A DNA stretch of 64,000 nucleotides from contig JAKBVU010000002.1 in NCBI GenBank assembly GCA_021841155.1, positions 16,810-80,809 on the forward strand. Reading direction: 5' to 3'. Made by a program: the position numbers and the translations under genes. Under the pieces are notes generated by a model that was given only the letters and a program-made list of their open reading frames with translations, was not told where the DNA came from and made no database searches. This document shows positions 56,035 to 64,000 of this stretch, in pieces. Position 1 is the stretch's first letter, and every line of letters begins with the position of its first letter. The DNA comes from a bacterium. Lineage in GTDB: Bacteria > Patescibacteriota > Saccharimonadia > Saccharimonadales > UBA4665.

Positions 56035-58116
56035 TTATTTTTTAAATGCCTTTGATGGCCACCAAACCTTATTATCTAGATCATAAGCCAATGATGGCAC
56101 TAGTAATGATCTAACAATAATAGTATCAAGAATTACCCCAACGGCCACTATGAAAGCAATTTGAACTAAAAATAAAATAGGAATAACGGCCAAAGCTCCA
56201 AAAGTAGCTGCTAAAACAAGCCCAGCAGAAGTAATGACACTACCAGTGACTCTTAAGCCTCTTACGATGCCTTTTCTGGTACCAAATTTTAAAGATTCTT
56301 CTCGAATACGAGAAATCAAAAAGATATTATAATCTATACCTAAAGCCACCAAAAAGATAAAACCAAACAAAGGAACTGAAGAGTCAGAACCAGCAAAATG
56401 AAAAATATGATTAAAGAAAATAGCCGCCAGGCCCATTGTAGCCGAAAAACTTAAAATAACAGTCAAAATTAATAATATCGGAGCTAATATTGACCGAAGA
56501 AGAAAAATTAAAACAATCAAGATAACCACTAATACTATCGGAATAATAACTCGAAGATCTCTAGCAGCAGCGGTATTAGTGTCAAGACTAACAGCCGTTT
56601 CTCCTCCGACAAGAGCCCTACTGTCAACCTTAGCTAATTCTTTTCGAAGCGTGAGAACTAAATTCTGAGCGGCCAATGAATATGGTGAAGCATTGGAGAT
56701 AGCGTTAATCTGAGCTAAACCATTAACCACTTTGATTTGATGATTTTGATTTAAAGTAATAGAAGTAGCATAAACTCCGTCAGTATCTTTAATGATTTGA
56801 TTATCTTGTTGAATTTTACTACTGGCCACATCAATAATAATAGGGTTACCTAAACCAGCCGGGAAATTAGCGTCAATAATTTTTTGTCCAGTCACGGCTC
56901 CAGATGATTTCAATAAATTTTGAGTTTGACTAACTCCACTCGATTTAAAAGTAAAGATAAAGCCACCTAGTAATATTAAAACAATTAAAATTAATGACCA
57001 CATGAGTCGATACTTTTTAGATATAGTTTTAGCGACTTTATACCATAAAGACTTTGAAGGTATTAACTGGTGTTCATCTAAAACTTTATCGTTTTTAGTA
57101 TACCGAGGAACAAAAGGCCAAAAAACTTTTCTACCAATTAACATCAAAAGACTGGTTAAAAATGTCATAGTTGCTAAAAAAGAAAAGATAATACCAATTG
57201 CTCCAACTGGACCAAGACTTTTATTAGAGTTTAAATCAGAAAATAATAGACAAAGTAAAGCTAAAATTACGGTTGAAGCTGAAGCTGCAATTGGTTCAAT
57301 TGCTCTTTTTAAAGCTCTCATCATTGCTTGACGAGACGATTCTAAATCCATTAACCCTTCCTTAAATCTAGAAACTATTAACAAAGAATAGTCTGTTGTA
57401 GCACCTAAAACTAAAATAGATAGAATACCCTGACTTTCACTATTAAGAGAAACAATATTATGTTCTGCTAATAAATAAACAACAAAGGTTGCCACTGTTA
57501 AAGCAAAAATAGAACCAAGAAGCACAATAAAAGGCAAAATAACAGACCGGTAAACTAATAATAAAATTATAAACACAACCGCTATGGCGACATAAAGTAA
57601 TATACCATCTATACCGCTAAAAGCATTTTCTAAGGCAGCTAAAACACCCCCAGGACCACTGACATAGGCTTTCAAATTAGACGATAAATTAGTCTTGACT
57701 TCTGAATTAATCTGAGTGATTGAACTATTAATAGTGGCAGAAGAATCATTAATTTGAACAATGATCTCGGCTGCAAGATGATTTTTTGAATAAATTGGCC
57801 CGATAATCGGATTCTTAATTTTAGCTAATCCAGTTACGTTAGTTAAAAGTTGAGGTAATGTGTTTAATTGTTTGATTTGATCAAGACTTAAAACTGTTTT
57901 AGATTTTACGACAACTATAGCGGGCACTAAATTAGACGCTGCAAACGAACTTTCCAATTTTTGAACTTTAGTTGATTGGGCGCTATTTGGTAAAAAATTA
58001 ACAGCATTATTACTAACCACATTATTAACTTTGCCAAAAACAGGACTGCTAATACTAACTAAAAATAACCAGATAACTAATAGAATAATTGGTAAATATT
58101 TTAAAATTTTTTTCAT
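56035..58116 (-). CDS. MMPL/RND-family transporter
   Basis: 693 aa, twelve membrane helices in two halves, each with a large external loop after the first helix. Family motifs: GATTDYSLLIVSRFKEGL and GIDYNIFLISRIREES, which carry the Asp-Tyr pairs used for proton relay. MMPL proteins export lipids or drugs using the proton gradient. TATAAT lies 8 nt before the ATG. Confidence 0.92.
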   Translation of the reverse strand: MKKILKYLPIILLVIWLFLVSISSPVFGKVNNVVSNNAVNFLPNSAQSTKVQKLESSFAASNLVPAIVVVKSKTVLSLDQIKQLNTLPQLLTNVTGLAKIKNPIIGPIYSKNHLAAEIIVQINDSSATINSSITQINSEVKTNLSSNLKAYVSGPGGVLAALENAFSGIDGILLYVAIAVVFIILLLVYRSVILPFIVLLGSIFALTVATFVVYLLAEHNIVSLNSESQGILSILVLGATTDYSLLIVSRFKEGLMDLESSRQAMMRALKRAIEPIAASASTVILALLCLLFSDLNSNKSLGPVGAIGIIFSFLATMTFLTSLLMLIGRKVFWPFVPRYTKNDKVLDEHQLIPSKSLWYKVAKTISKKYRLMWSLILIVLILLGGFIFTFKSSGVSQTQNLLKSSGAVTGQKIIDANFPAGLGNPIIIDVASSKIQQDNQIIKDTDGVYATSITLNQNHQIKVVNGLAQINAISNASPYSLAAQNLVLTLRKELAKVDSRALVGGETAVSLDTNTAAARDLRVIIPIVLVVILIVLIFLLRSILAPILLILTVILSFSATMGLAAIFFNHIFHFAGSDSSVPLFGFIFLVALGIDYNIFLISRIREESLKFGTRKGIVRGLRVTGSVITSAGLVLAATFGALAVIPILFLVQIAFIVAVGVILDTIIVRSLLVPSLAYDLDNKVWWPSKAFKK

Positions 58117-58149
58117 TAAAACTAATTATAACAGATACTAAACAAATAT

Positions 58150-58374
58150 TTATTTGATGGAATTAATATTATTTTCAACTTGACTTGGCGATAAACCACT
58201 TCTTGAATGTAAAGTTTGATTAATAGAATGACTAATAATTTGTGATTTTTTTTGGTGATTATAAACCCATACTAAAATTAAAACACCAACTACTATAATA
58301 ATTATAAATAATAATATCAACTTACCTAGAAGTAAGATACCTTTTTGGTTATTAATTTTTAATAATTTCATCAT
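58150..58374 (-). CDS. Small single-pass membrane protein
   Basis: 74 aa. One helix (about 13-36) with a short external Ser-rich tail (GLSPSQVENNINS). No family recognised. Two ATGs in a row at the start. It sits between the MMPL and NicO-like genes. Confidence 0.55.
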   Translation of the reverse strand: MMKLLKINNQKGILLLGKLILLFIIIIVVGVLILVWVYNHQKKSQIISHSINQTLHSRSGLSPSQVENNINSIK

Positions 58375-58411
58375 TAATAGTTTTCATTATAAGCACTTAA
58401 CTTATTATAGC

Positions 58412-59311
58412 TTAATTACTTAATTTAATTTTAGTAATTTCTATTTTAGTTTGACGCACTAAAGTTATGCCACCAACTAAAATAACACTAAAAATCACTA
58501 ATATAAAGGCAATACCTAAATTGTATAAATTATGAACTTGTAATCCTGTTCGAAAACTTAAATTTGCAATATTAGGAAAAAATTGACCAAAAATACCACC
58601 CAAAATAAAAGCTAAACCACCATAAGTTAGAGTATTGCCAGCTGTTTTTAAAGCTACACGGCGAACAGCTTGTGGTGATAAACCACGTTTTGAAGCAATA
58701 TAACCAAATAATAACCCAGCCAGAGCCTGCATGATCATAGTACCTAAGCCAAATAAAGCACCCGGCATCCAAGCCCAACTAGCCGAATGAGTAGCTGGTG
58801 CTAAAATAGTATAAATAATAATCGCAAAAGCACCAAAACCCCATCCAGCTAAAAAACCGTGGACAGCTGGCATCCAAGGTCTAGGATCAGAAAAAATATT
58901 AGCTCCATCATTATTTTTATCATCAACATGATGATTTTTAAAAAAAGGTAGATCATAGTGAAAAATAGTTCTTTTTTTAACAATCATAAGACCCGCTAAC
59001 AACATCACCAAACCAACTATAACGTAAACAATATAATTAATATTAGTAAAAGTATATAATCTAGAAAAACCTAAATAAGCTAATTCACTAGCCAAAGCTC
59101 GCTGTAAAGTAAAAGCTAAAGAAAAAATAACACCAGCTTTCAAACCTTTTTTACTAGAATAGCTACCTATCGCATAACTAAAAGTTATCGGCCAAGTATG
59201 TTCATCTGGCGTAAATCCATGTACTAAACCAAGCAACAAAGCTGTAATTGCAATGGTCAATAAACCACCGACATGAGTTGGATCCCATAAATTAATCATA
59301 GCTAAAATCAT
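58412..59311 (-). CDS. NicO/UreH-like metal transporter candidate
   Basis: 299 aa with about seven membrane helices. LVHGFTPDEHTWP in the first helix resembles the Ni/Co transporter motif (H-x4-D-x-H here). A second motif, VHGFLAGWGFGAF, follows a His/Asp-rich loop (FKNHHVDDKNND), as expected for a metal-handling carrier. TauE-type sulfite exporters are an alternative. A second ATG lies four codons in. Substrate unproven. Confidence 0.65.
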   Translation of the reverse strand: MILAMINLWDPTHVGGLLTIAITALLLGLVHGFTPDEHTWPITFSYAIGSYSSKKGLKAGVIFSLAFTLQRALASELAYLGFSRLYTFTNINYIVYVIVGLVMLLAGLMIVKKRTIFHYDLPFFKNHHVDDKNNDGANIFSDPRPWMPAVHGFLAGWGFGAFAIIIYTILAPATHSASWAWMPGALFGLGTMIMQALAGLLFGYIASKRGLSPQAVRRVALKTAGNTLTYGGLAFILGGIFGQFFPNIANLSFRTGLQVHNLYNLGIAFILVIFSVILVGGITLVRQTKIEITKIKLSN

Positions 59312-59464
59312 CTATATTAATATAAAGATAAAAAACCGTAAAAGCAAACCAGCAAAATAAATAAAACAAAATGATAGTCCAATAATTTAAAAATAATAAT
59401 ATTAGCTAACTATAGACTATCAAAACTGATTTAAAAATCTAATTATCAATAACACAATTAGGAA

Positions 59465-59782
59465 CTAAAAATTACTGGCCTGACTACTCAATTGAGCACT
59501 ATCAACATTATTAGAACTAACACTAGTTTGATTTAAGACATTATAGGCTGTAGTTAAACTAGAGGCACTGGTAATAGTTGGTGGAACTTGAGTTGAAGTT
59601 GTTGGTGATTTATAGCCTAAATAAGCTGGGTTATTAGTTTTACTGGCTTTGACCGTAACTACACCCGCCTTAGTTTTATAATTATGCTGATAAACATAAT
59701 AACCCAACACACCTACGGCTACAACTACAACCACAACTATTAATCCTTCGATAGCCGAAAACCCTGTTTGATTTTTTTTCAT
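59465..59782 (-). CDS. Type IV pilin-like protein
   Basis: 105 aa. KKNQTG-FSAIEGLIVVVVVVAV is a class III signal: cleavage after Gly, then Phe1 and Glu5 of the mature protein, followed by a hydrophobic helix. The remaining 70 residues are Ser/Thr-rich and Cys-free, small for a pilin. AAGGAG precedes the ATG by 7 nt. Other pilus genes (pilB, pilC, pilD) are not in the window, so a minor pilin or pseudopilin of a remote system is likely. The next gene upstream on the strand (60385) ends 12 nt away. Confidence 0.75.
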   Translation of the reverse strand: MKKNQTGFSAIEGLIVVVVVVAVGVLGYYVYQHNYKTKAGVVTVKASKTNNPAYLGYKSPTTSTQVPPTITSASSLTTAYNVLNQTSVSSNNVDSAQLSSQASNF

Positions 59783-59794
59783 CTAATTACTCCT

Positions 59795-60385
59795 TTACGA
59801 ATTTTTGGTAGTTAAACTAACATTATTAGCTTTAGCTACAGCTACAATTAAATTTTGAACAGCTGTTTTGTAAGCTTTTAAATCAGATAAAGTAGCTTTT
59901 AAATCACCTAGAAAAGAATCAACAATTGCTTTTGGATGACTAGTGCTACAACTAAAAGTACTACTAGCTTGTAGTGTAGTATATTCTGTTCTTACTACAC
60001 TAGATGTAGTCGACAAATTAGCTAAAAGTTGATTATAATTAGCGACTTTATTATTACTTTTAGAATAAAAATTTTCGACTCTACCAGCAACAGCTGTAAA
60101 TAAACTTAGTTGATTAGCTATTCTGGTGTCTAGTCTACCAATTATGGTTTTAACAGCGTTTTGACGTTTTTGACAAGCTATTGCCTTGCCATTACTACTA
60201 TGCGCTTGTCCGTTTGCTTGACCATTTGTTGCATGAGCATTAACTGCGGTCGGCTGACCATGAGCAACAGTCGAATTAGTATTGTGGCTAGTAGCTGCAG
60301 CCGGCAAAGCAAAGGCAGTTGCAGACGATAGTCCGATAACTAAAACAGATACTAAACTTACCCATTTTATTTTACTTTGAATCAT
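59795..60385 (-). CDS. Secreted hypothetical protein
   Basis: 196 aa from ATG 60385, which has AAGGA 6 nt upstream; the frame's earlier ATG at 60427 lacks one and would spoil the signal peptide. A signal peptide (about 1-27, ending AFALPAAA) is followed by a His/Asn/Ala-rich linker and a helical domain with two Cys (AIACQKR and TFSCSTS). No family recognised. Probably co-transcribed with the pilin-like gene. Confidence 0.65.
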   Translation of the reverse strand: MIQSKIKWVSLVSVLVIGLSSATAFALPAAATSHNTNSTVAHGQPTAVNAHATNGQANGQAHSSNGKAIACQKRQNAVKTIIGRLDTRIANQLSLFTAVAGRVENFYSKSNNKVANYNQLLANLSTTSSVVRTEYTTLQASSTFSCSTSHPKAIVDSFLGDLKATLSDLKAYKTAVQNLIVAVAKANNVSLTTKNS

Positions 60386-60456
60386 CTTAAATCCTTGTTT
60401 AATGTTTATGTTTATAATATACACCAAAAATTATAAAAACAATATAATCTTAATAA

Positions 60457-61059
60457 CTATCTGACCGGTTGACTATATTTATAAGCTAATGAATCAATAT
60501 CTGGTATACCAAATCTTTTAGACCATAATGCAAATTTATCTCCTTGTATGGGTAAGTTTTGTCTCAAACCGTTAAGATAGGTTTGATACGAATTAAATGT
60601 GGGGTGTTTAGAATGAAAACAATCTGCGTAACACAATAATTCTCCTTCGATAGTACTTGGTTGATAATCAAGTTCTGGTAAATACCAGGGCTTATCAATA
60701 ATTTCTTGTTTACTCAAACCCAGTAAAACATGAGTAGCAACCACGGAATTAATAGTTTCATTAACACCTTCGTCCTCTAAAATTTTAGCCCCCAATATAG
60801 CGTGTTGTGGATATAATCGACTATTGGTATTTTGACCAGCATCGTTAAAAAAAGCATAACTACCGATATCATGTAATAAAGCAGCCGTTTGTAATAAATG
60901 ATTATCAATTTTAATATTTAAATTTCCAGAACACCAGAGTGCGATCTCAGCAACTATTTGACAATGGCCATAAACCAGATCAAAAACCTTTTGATTGGGG
61001 GCATATTTTTTATGATAACGTTCAATATCTTTTATAGATGGCCAAATTGTGGTTGTCAT
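60457..61059 (-). CDS. HD-domain phosphohydrolase
   Basis: 200 aa. H in GHCQIVAEIALW, HD in ALLHDIGSYAFF and a later H in HAILGAKIL give the metal site of HD hydrolases. Relatives cleave nucleotides or cyclic nucleotides; substrate unknown. C-terminal part may be family-specific (DCFHSKHPTFNSYQTYL). Confidence 0.85.
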   Translation of the reverse strand: MTTTIWPSIKDIERYHKKYAPNQKVFDLVYGHCQIVAEIALWCSGNLNIKIDNHLLQTAALLHDIGSYAFFNDAGQNTNSRLYPQHAILGAKILEDEGVNETINSVVATHVLLGLSKQEIIDKPWYLPELDYQPSTIEGELLCYADCFHSKHPTFNSYQTYLNGLRQNLPIQGDKFALWSKRFGIPDIDSLAYKYSQPVR

Positions 61060-61489
61060 ATATGTTTAATGTCCTCAATGTTCTTATTACTTTAAATATA
61101 TTTAAAGTATACCTATAAAAACATATCTAGTGTCAAGGATTAATAATATCTTATTAAAAAAGTTAAACTATTTTTTATAATTTCAAAGTGATTTAGCTAA
61201 TGAAAAACCATAAAAAAATAAAATTACGACTAGATGCTTTAGGATATTAGTGGTGTCTCTCAGAGTTTTTTTATATTCACAAGATCCAAAAGCTGCCCAG
61301 TAACGTCACATATATATTTTTTCACAAAACAACTGAGAAATAAAACCAAAACCGGTAGACCTATAACTTAATAGCATTAAACAGCGCCAATCAATCATAC
61401 TCTTCGAAACAGGAGCTTACATTATGAAATACATTGTTTAAAGATGACAGTCTTTATGCTTTAGGAGTATGACACAATCAAGAAAAATA
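61060..61489. other. Gap with no recognised gene
   Basis: About 430 nt. I see no tRNA, no ORF with start-site signals and no repeat. Its first 150 nt are very AT-rich (promoter-like), and the rest is less so. It begins the accessory right end of the window. Confidence 0.5.
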
Positions 61490-61639
61490 TTAGTTTATGT
61501 TCTCTTTGCCTGCTTTATAATAGCTTTTTTCAAACCAGCGCCGACGCTTTTTGGAGTGTTGCTTTGCTATAGCTCTTAGACCCCAATAACCTCCACCGTT
61601 TTTTGCACCACTATGTTCAGTTTTTGTAACTTTTGACAT
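61490..61639 (-). CDS. Small conserved-looking basic protein (49 aa)
   Basis: It starts MSKVTKTEHSGAKNGGGYWG and continues with a basic helix containing KKRRRW. The KTEHSGAKNGGGYWG-RAEAK-type stretch is one I recall from tiny uncharacterised proteins in diverse bacteria. The Gly-rich then Arg/Lys-rich design suggests nucleic acid binding, but no function is known. No Shine-Dalgarno sequence is visible. The sequence similarity, not start signals, is the main support. Confidence 0.6.
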   Translation of the reverse strand: MSKVTKTEHSGAKNGGGYWGLRAIAKQHSKKRRRWFEKSYYKAGKENIN

Positions 61640-61755
61640 AAGAATATTACACATAGAGTCAAACATTTATGGGTAGCACTATAATATTTCTATGGTAACC
61701 CTAAGGGGGTTCGATTGATAAGTCAGTTGCCAATGAAATCATTCGCTGGAATCTA

Positions 61756-62484
61756 CTATTCAAACTCCAAAACCAAAGCTTTATGGTCTGAAACAATATC
61801 ATCTAAAGCCTTAAATTCTTTAACTTGCACTTCATCGTTAATAAAAATATAGTCACAAACTTCTGTTTTATGTGTTAAGGGAGTCCTCGTAGTATTAAGC
61901 TTTGCTTCAATGGATAGATTTCTAAGTATTTTATTAATTTTTTCTATGGATTCACTATGTGGCTCAAGGTTAAAATCACCTGTCAATATCACTTCGCCCT
62001 GTAAACCCTTAATATATTCAGTGATTTTATTGCATTGTCGCAATGTTTCTTCATCACCTCGTTTGTGACTAGGTACATGGTGACCATGGTGGGTTAGTAC
62101 ATGAAGTTGTTGTCCATTATTATCAATAGTTACATGTAATAAGTTCCGAATATTGTAGTCATCACTTTCAAAATCAAAATCTTTCTTATATTCCAGACGA
62201 GTAAATACAGTGTTTTCATCTATAATTTTAGCTTTAGAAAAAATAGCATTACCAAATTCTGCCTTTCTCCTCATAAATGAAAAACTTATGACAGGTGAGT
62301 ATGCGAGGTTCATACCATAAAGTTGTTTAATTTCGTCTACAGTCAAAAACCAACCACCATTACTACCTCCCTTTATTGACACAGCCTCTTGCAAACAGAT
62401 TACATCTGGTTTTTCCTGGACAATAAGGTTTTGGATTTGTTTTTCAAGCCTTCCGCTCCAAACATTTAATTGCAGTAATTTCAT
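61756..62484 (-). CDS. Endonuclease/exonuclease/phosphatase-family protein
   Basis: 242 aa from ATG 62484. EEP sites: Asn in LLQLNVWSG, Glu in ICLQEAV, HHGHH region, GDFNLEP, and SDHKALVLEF at the end. Members include nucleases and phosphodiesterases; substrate cannot be told. The open frame extends to TTG 62514, but family proteins begin right before KLLQLNVW. Isolated, in a low-density accessory region. Confidence 0.88.
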   Translation of the reverse strand: MKLLQLNVWSGRLEKQIQNLIVQEKPDVICLQEAVSIKGGSNGGWFLTVDEIKQLYGMNLAYSPVISFSFMRRKAEFGNAIFSKAKIIDENTVFTRLEYKKDFDFESDDYNIRNLLHVTIDNNGQQLHVLTHHGHHVPSHKRGDEETLRQCNKITEYIKGLQGEVILTGDFNLEPHSESIEKINKILRNLSIEAKLNTTRTPLTHKTEVCDYIFINDEVQVKEFKALDDIVSDHKALVLEFE

Positions 62485-62514
62485 ATCAACAATCATACCA
62501 AGGAACCTAAGCAA

Positions 62515-63009
62515 AATCGAACGGTTTTATAGGTGTGATTTAACAAATGAATTTCAGGGATTGAACTTTATAACAAAAACTTATCTGTAAGTCTACAATG
62601 GTGACCCTAGACCACTCGGTTTATCAAAAGATAGTGAAGGAAATAATTAGATGGAACAGCCTATGCTTTCAAATTTAGTTATTTTTTATTTGAGTTGGAG
62701 AAAATAAAGTCATAAATAATTAACGCAACAAACGAGATAATAGAAACAAAGACTAAAGAATAGACAGTAGATTGTGTAGTTGAGTACTTAACAAATGGAT
62801 AAGAAGCTACTAATGCAGAATTGTTACAAATAACGCCCTAATTACTGAGGTTACAATAATATTATTCGATTTCATTTTATAAATATAACCTATATAACGT
62901 TTTGGGAGTGACCCCACTCCATTCGAATTGGAAGGTTATTTGTTCCGAGATACTTAGATGGTACCAAACATTAGTCGAAATAACTGGCTACATCTATCTT
63001 CTGTTAAAA
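62515..63009. other. Gap holding only a probable gene remnant
   Basis: About 495 nt between the EEP and PIN genes. Apart from the possible frameshifted small membrane protein (62679-62875) I recognise nothing: no tRNA and no clear repeat. Confidence 0.4.
62679..62875 (-). pseudogene. Possible frameshifted small membrane protein
   Basis: ATG 62875 opens MKSNNIIVTSVIRALFVT, then stops. After a 1-nt shift the frame continues as ALVASYPFVKYSTTQS and a hydrophobic helix (SLVFVSIISFVALIIYDFIF) to TAA at 62679. The parts together would make a two-helix protein of about 65 aa. No homologue is known to me. Confidence 0.3.
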
Positions 63010-63405
63010 CTAGTGAACAAGCTTAATATCTTGTATGGCAGCGAAATCTTTGTCATACGTGGCTAACGTTCCTTCGTACTCAATAGTTAGAGCTGCTATC
63101 CAAATATCATTCGTAGGAATTATTTTCCCACGCCTCTTAAGATCAGCATATAGCCGACCATATATATTTGCTGTTTCTATGGATGGCATGAGTACTCTGC
63201 ATGTTGGCTTTGCTAGAAGTCGTTTTAAATCGTTATAGTTTTTATCAAACTGGCTACCGTAATGAAACCCTCCAAGTAACTCACCAATTACTGTATGGGG
63301 TAAAGCGATTTCTTCTGAATTTCGGATAAGTGAATTAACACTAACGTCTTTTTTCGCCAAGGCTGAATAGTAATTTGTGTCCAAGACCAGTAGGCCGAAG
63401 TCCAT
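63010..63405 (-). CDS. PIN-domain ribonuclease toxin (VapC-like)
   Basis: 131 aa. The acidic site is complete: Asp in LVLDTNYYSAL, Glu in VIGELLGGF, Asp in TNDIWIAA and YDKDF. PIN toxins cleave tRNA or rRNA. It follows the antitoxin by 1 nt. Start MDFGLLVLDTN is normal for the family. Confidence 0.92.
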   Translation of the reverse strand: MDFGLLVLDTNYYSALAKKDVSVNSLIRNSEEIALPHTVIGELLGGFHYGSQFDKNYNDLKRLLAKPTCRVLMPSIETANIYGRLYADLKRRGKIIPTNDIWIAALTIEYEGTLATYDKDFAAIQDIKLVH

Positions 63406-63406
63406 A

Positions 63407-63682
63407 TTATTGCCAATCTTTAAAATTCACTACTCGCTGAGAGATTAAAGCTGCTTCTACTTCTGGTTCAAGAGGCGTAATACTGCCAAATAAATCATCA
63501 AAATCTGTATTGACTTTAGATTTAACAATATTAGTTGACCTTTTAGGCAAATTTAAATTATTAGAAGATAGTTGTTCAAGAACAATCTGATTCAGGCTAC
63601 GGTTTTTTAAGCGAGCTAAACGACGAAGCTTAGCATCAATCTCTGGTGGAACCCCACGAATCGTATATTGAATAGTTGACAT
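63407..63682 (-). CDS. Ribbon-helix-helix antitoxin (FitA/VapB-like)
   Basis: 91 aa. The N-terminal TIQYTIRGVPPEIDAKLRRLA-type strand and helices with SLNQIVLEQL are the RHH fold that binds DNA; the C-terminal half (DDLFGSITPLEPEVEAALISQR) should cover the toxin. Promoter and a direct-repeat operator lie immediately upstream, and the mRNA is predicted leaderless. Confidence 0.88.
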   Translation of the reverse strand: MSTIQYTIRGVPPEIDAKLRRLARLKNRSLNQIVLEQLSSNNLNLPKRSTNIVKSKVNTDFDDLFGSITPLEPEVEAALISQRVVNFKDWQ

Positions 63683-63688
63683 ACTCTT

Positions 63689-63717
63689 AGTGTAGGCATG
63701 TAGGCACTATTTGTCAA
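63689..63717 (-). promoter_or_regulatory. Promoter of the antitoxin-PIN operon, leaderless type
   Basis: TTGACA (63712-63717), a 17-nt spacer and TACACT (63689-63694), then 6 nt to the ATG at 63682. Confidence 0.6.
63691..63706. repeat. Tandem operator repeat
   Basis: TGTAGGCA occurs twice head to tail, between and over the promoter boxes. RHH antitoxins often bind short tandem sites, so this is the likely autorepression site. Confidence 0.5.
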
Positions 63718-63863
63718 GTACTTATATATGGCGCTCATGTGAGTATGGTAAACCACCTAACATCGAATTGGAATCATATCCTTGGAGGGGTTGTTGAATG
63801 GTGCAGCTTACACAAGGACGGTAATCTGGCCATTAACATTCCTCAGAGTAATGGAATCCTTAA

Positions 63864-64000
63864 CTAGTCCATTCTCTCTCCAAAAGCACCTCTTCGCATT
63901 ACTGCTTCAGCACCACAATGTGAACCCAAGCTCAAAGCATCTTCTATGCTGAATCCTTGTGCAAGACCATAAGTTAGACCGGCGGCAAACGAATCTCCAC
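63864..64000 (-). CDS. PfkB-family carbohydrate kinase (C-terminal end)
   Basis: The last 44 codons before the right edge. GDSFAAGLTYGL is the family's GAGDxFxxG catalytic motif with the base Asp, followed by the usual LGSHCGAEAVMRRGAF. Ribokinase-like sugar or nucleoside kinase; substrate cannot be told. The gene continues beyond the window. Confidence 0.85.
   Translation of the reverse strand, partial: GDSFAAGLTYGLAQGFSIEDALSLGSHCGAEAVMRRGAFGERMD

Noticed and set aside
62920..63780. Short shared string TCGAATTGGAA in the gaps near 62930 and 63763
   Set aside because: Eleven bases in AT-rich DNA, without flanking similarity; not enough for a repeat or attachment site.

Overview
The window is strongly AT-rich and looks like part of a small, streamlined genome from the Patescibacteria/CPR, most likely the Candidatus Saccharibacteria (TM7) branch. 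The reasons are the dense gene packing with many 1-20 nt overlaps, short forms of housekeeping enzymes (AlaRS without its C-terminal domain, MetRS without a C-terminal tail), Gram-positive-style wall enzymes, many membrane-anchored or secreted proteins of unknown function, and UGA used as an ordinary stop, which argues against the UGA-recoding CPR lineages. The lineage call is an inference; no 16S gene is present.

Layout. 1-3.7 kb: end of an MFS exporter gene, tmk, a large anchored double beta-propeller protein and a decayed alkyladenine glycosylase. 3.9-4.7 kb: a BrnT/BrnA toxin-antitoxin pair with a palindromic operator. 4.8-7.9 kb: five tRNAs around a slipin and an FAD oxidase. 7.9-31 kb: a long, mostly reverse-strand housekeeping block (solute-binding protein, SecG, PepP, UvrC, TrhO, L25, UvrA, Obg, LysM-CHAP hydrolase, MltG, RuvX, baseplate-J-like protein, FtsA, AlaRS, MnmA). 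30.4-36.8 kb: a surface-protein locus with a PKD protein, a DUF916/WxL-interacting-like protein, three secreted proteins sharing a C-terminal module and a fibre-like protein. 36.8-44 kb: iscS followed by an F1-type ATPase operon. 44-61 kb: TatD, MetRS, tRNA-Val, an RRM protein, tmRNA, RsmA with an Rpf-like lytic transglycosylase, UvrD-type helicase, TpiA-Pgk, an MMPL transporter, a NicO-like transporter, a pilin-like protein and an HD protein. 61-64 kb: a loose accessory end with a tiny conserved-looking protein, an EEP-family enzyme, a PIN/RHH toxin-antitoxin pair and the end of a PfkB kinase gene.

The most interesting object is the ATPase operon. Its order is [membrane protein]-b-delta-alpha-gamma-beta-epsilon, the standard F-ATPase order, but no a subunit is present and the c slot is filled by a 299-aa exported protein. 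That protein ends in a c-like hairpin with an RNP loop but no ion-binding carboxylate, and it carries an external beta-rich domain of about 200 residues. This suggests an F1-type motor coupled to something other than ion transport. It lies beside the surface-protein locus.

A second general signal is that many genes have a -10 box ending exactly 6 nt before the start codon (tmk, the propeller gene, brnT, dedA-like, mnmA, iscS, the 47.5 kb secreted-repeat gene, the RHH antitoxin). This implies leaderless mRNAs, and it helps choose starts.
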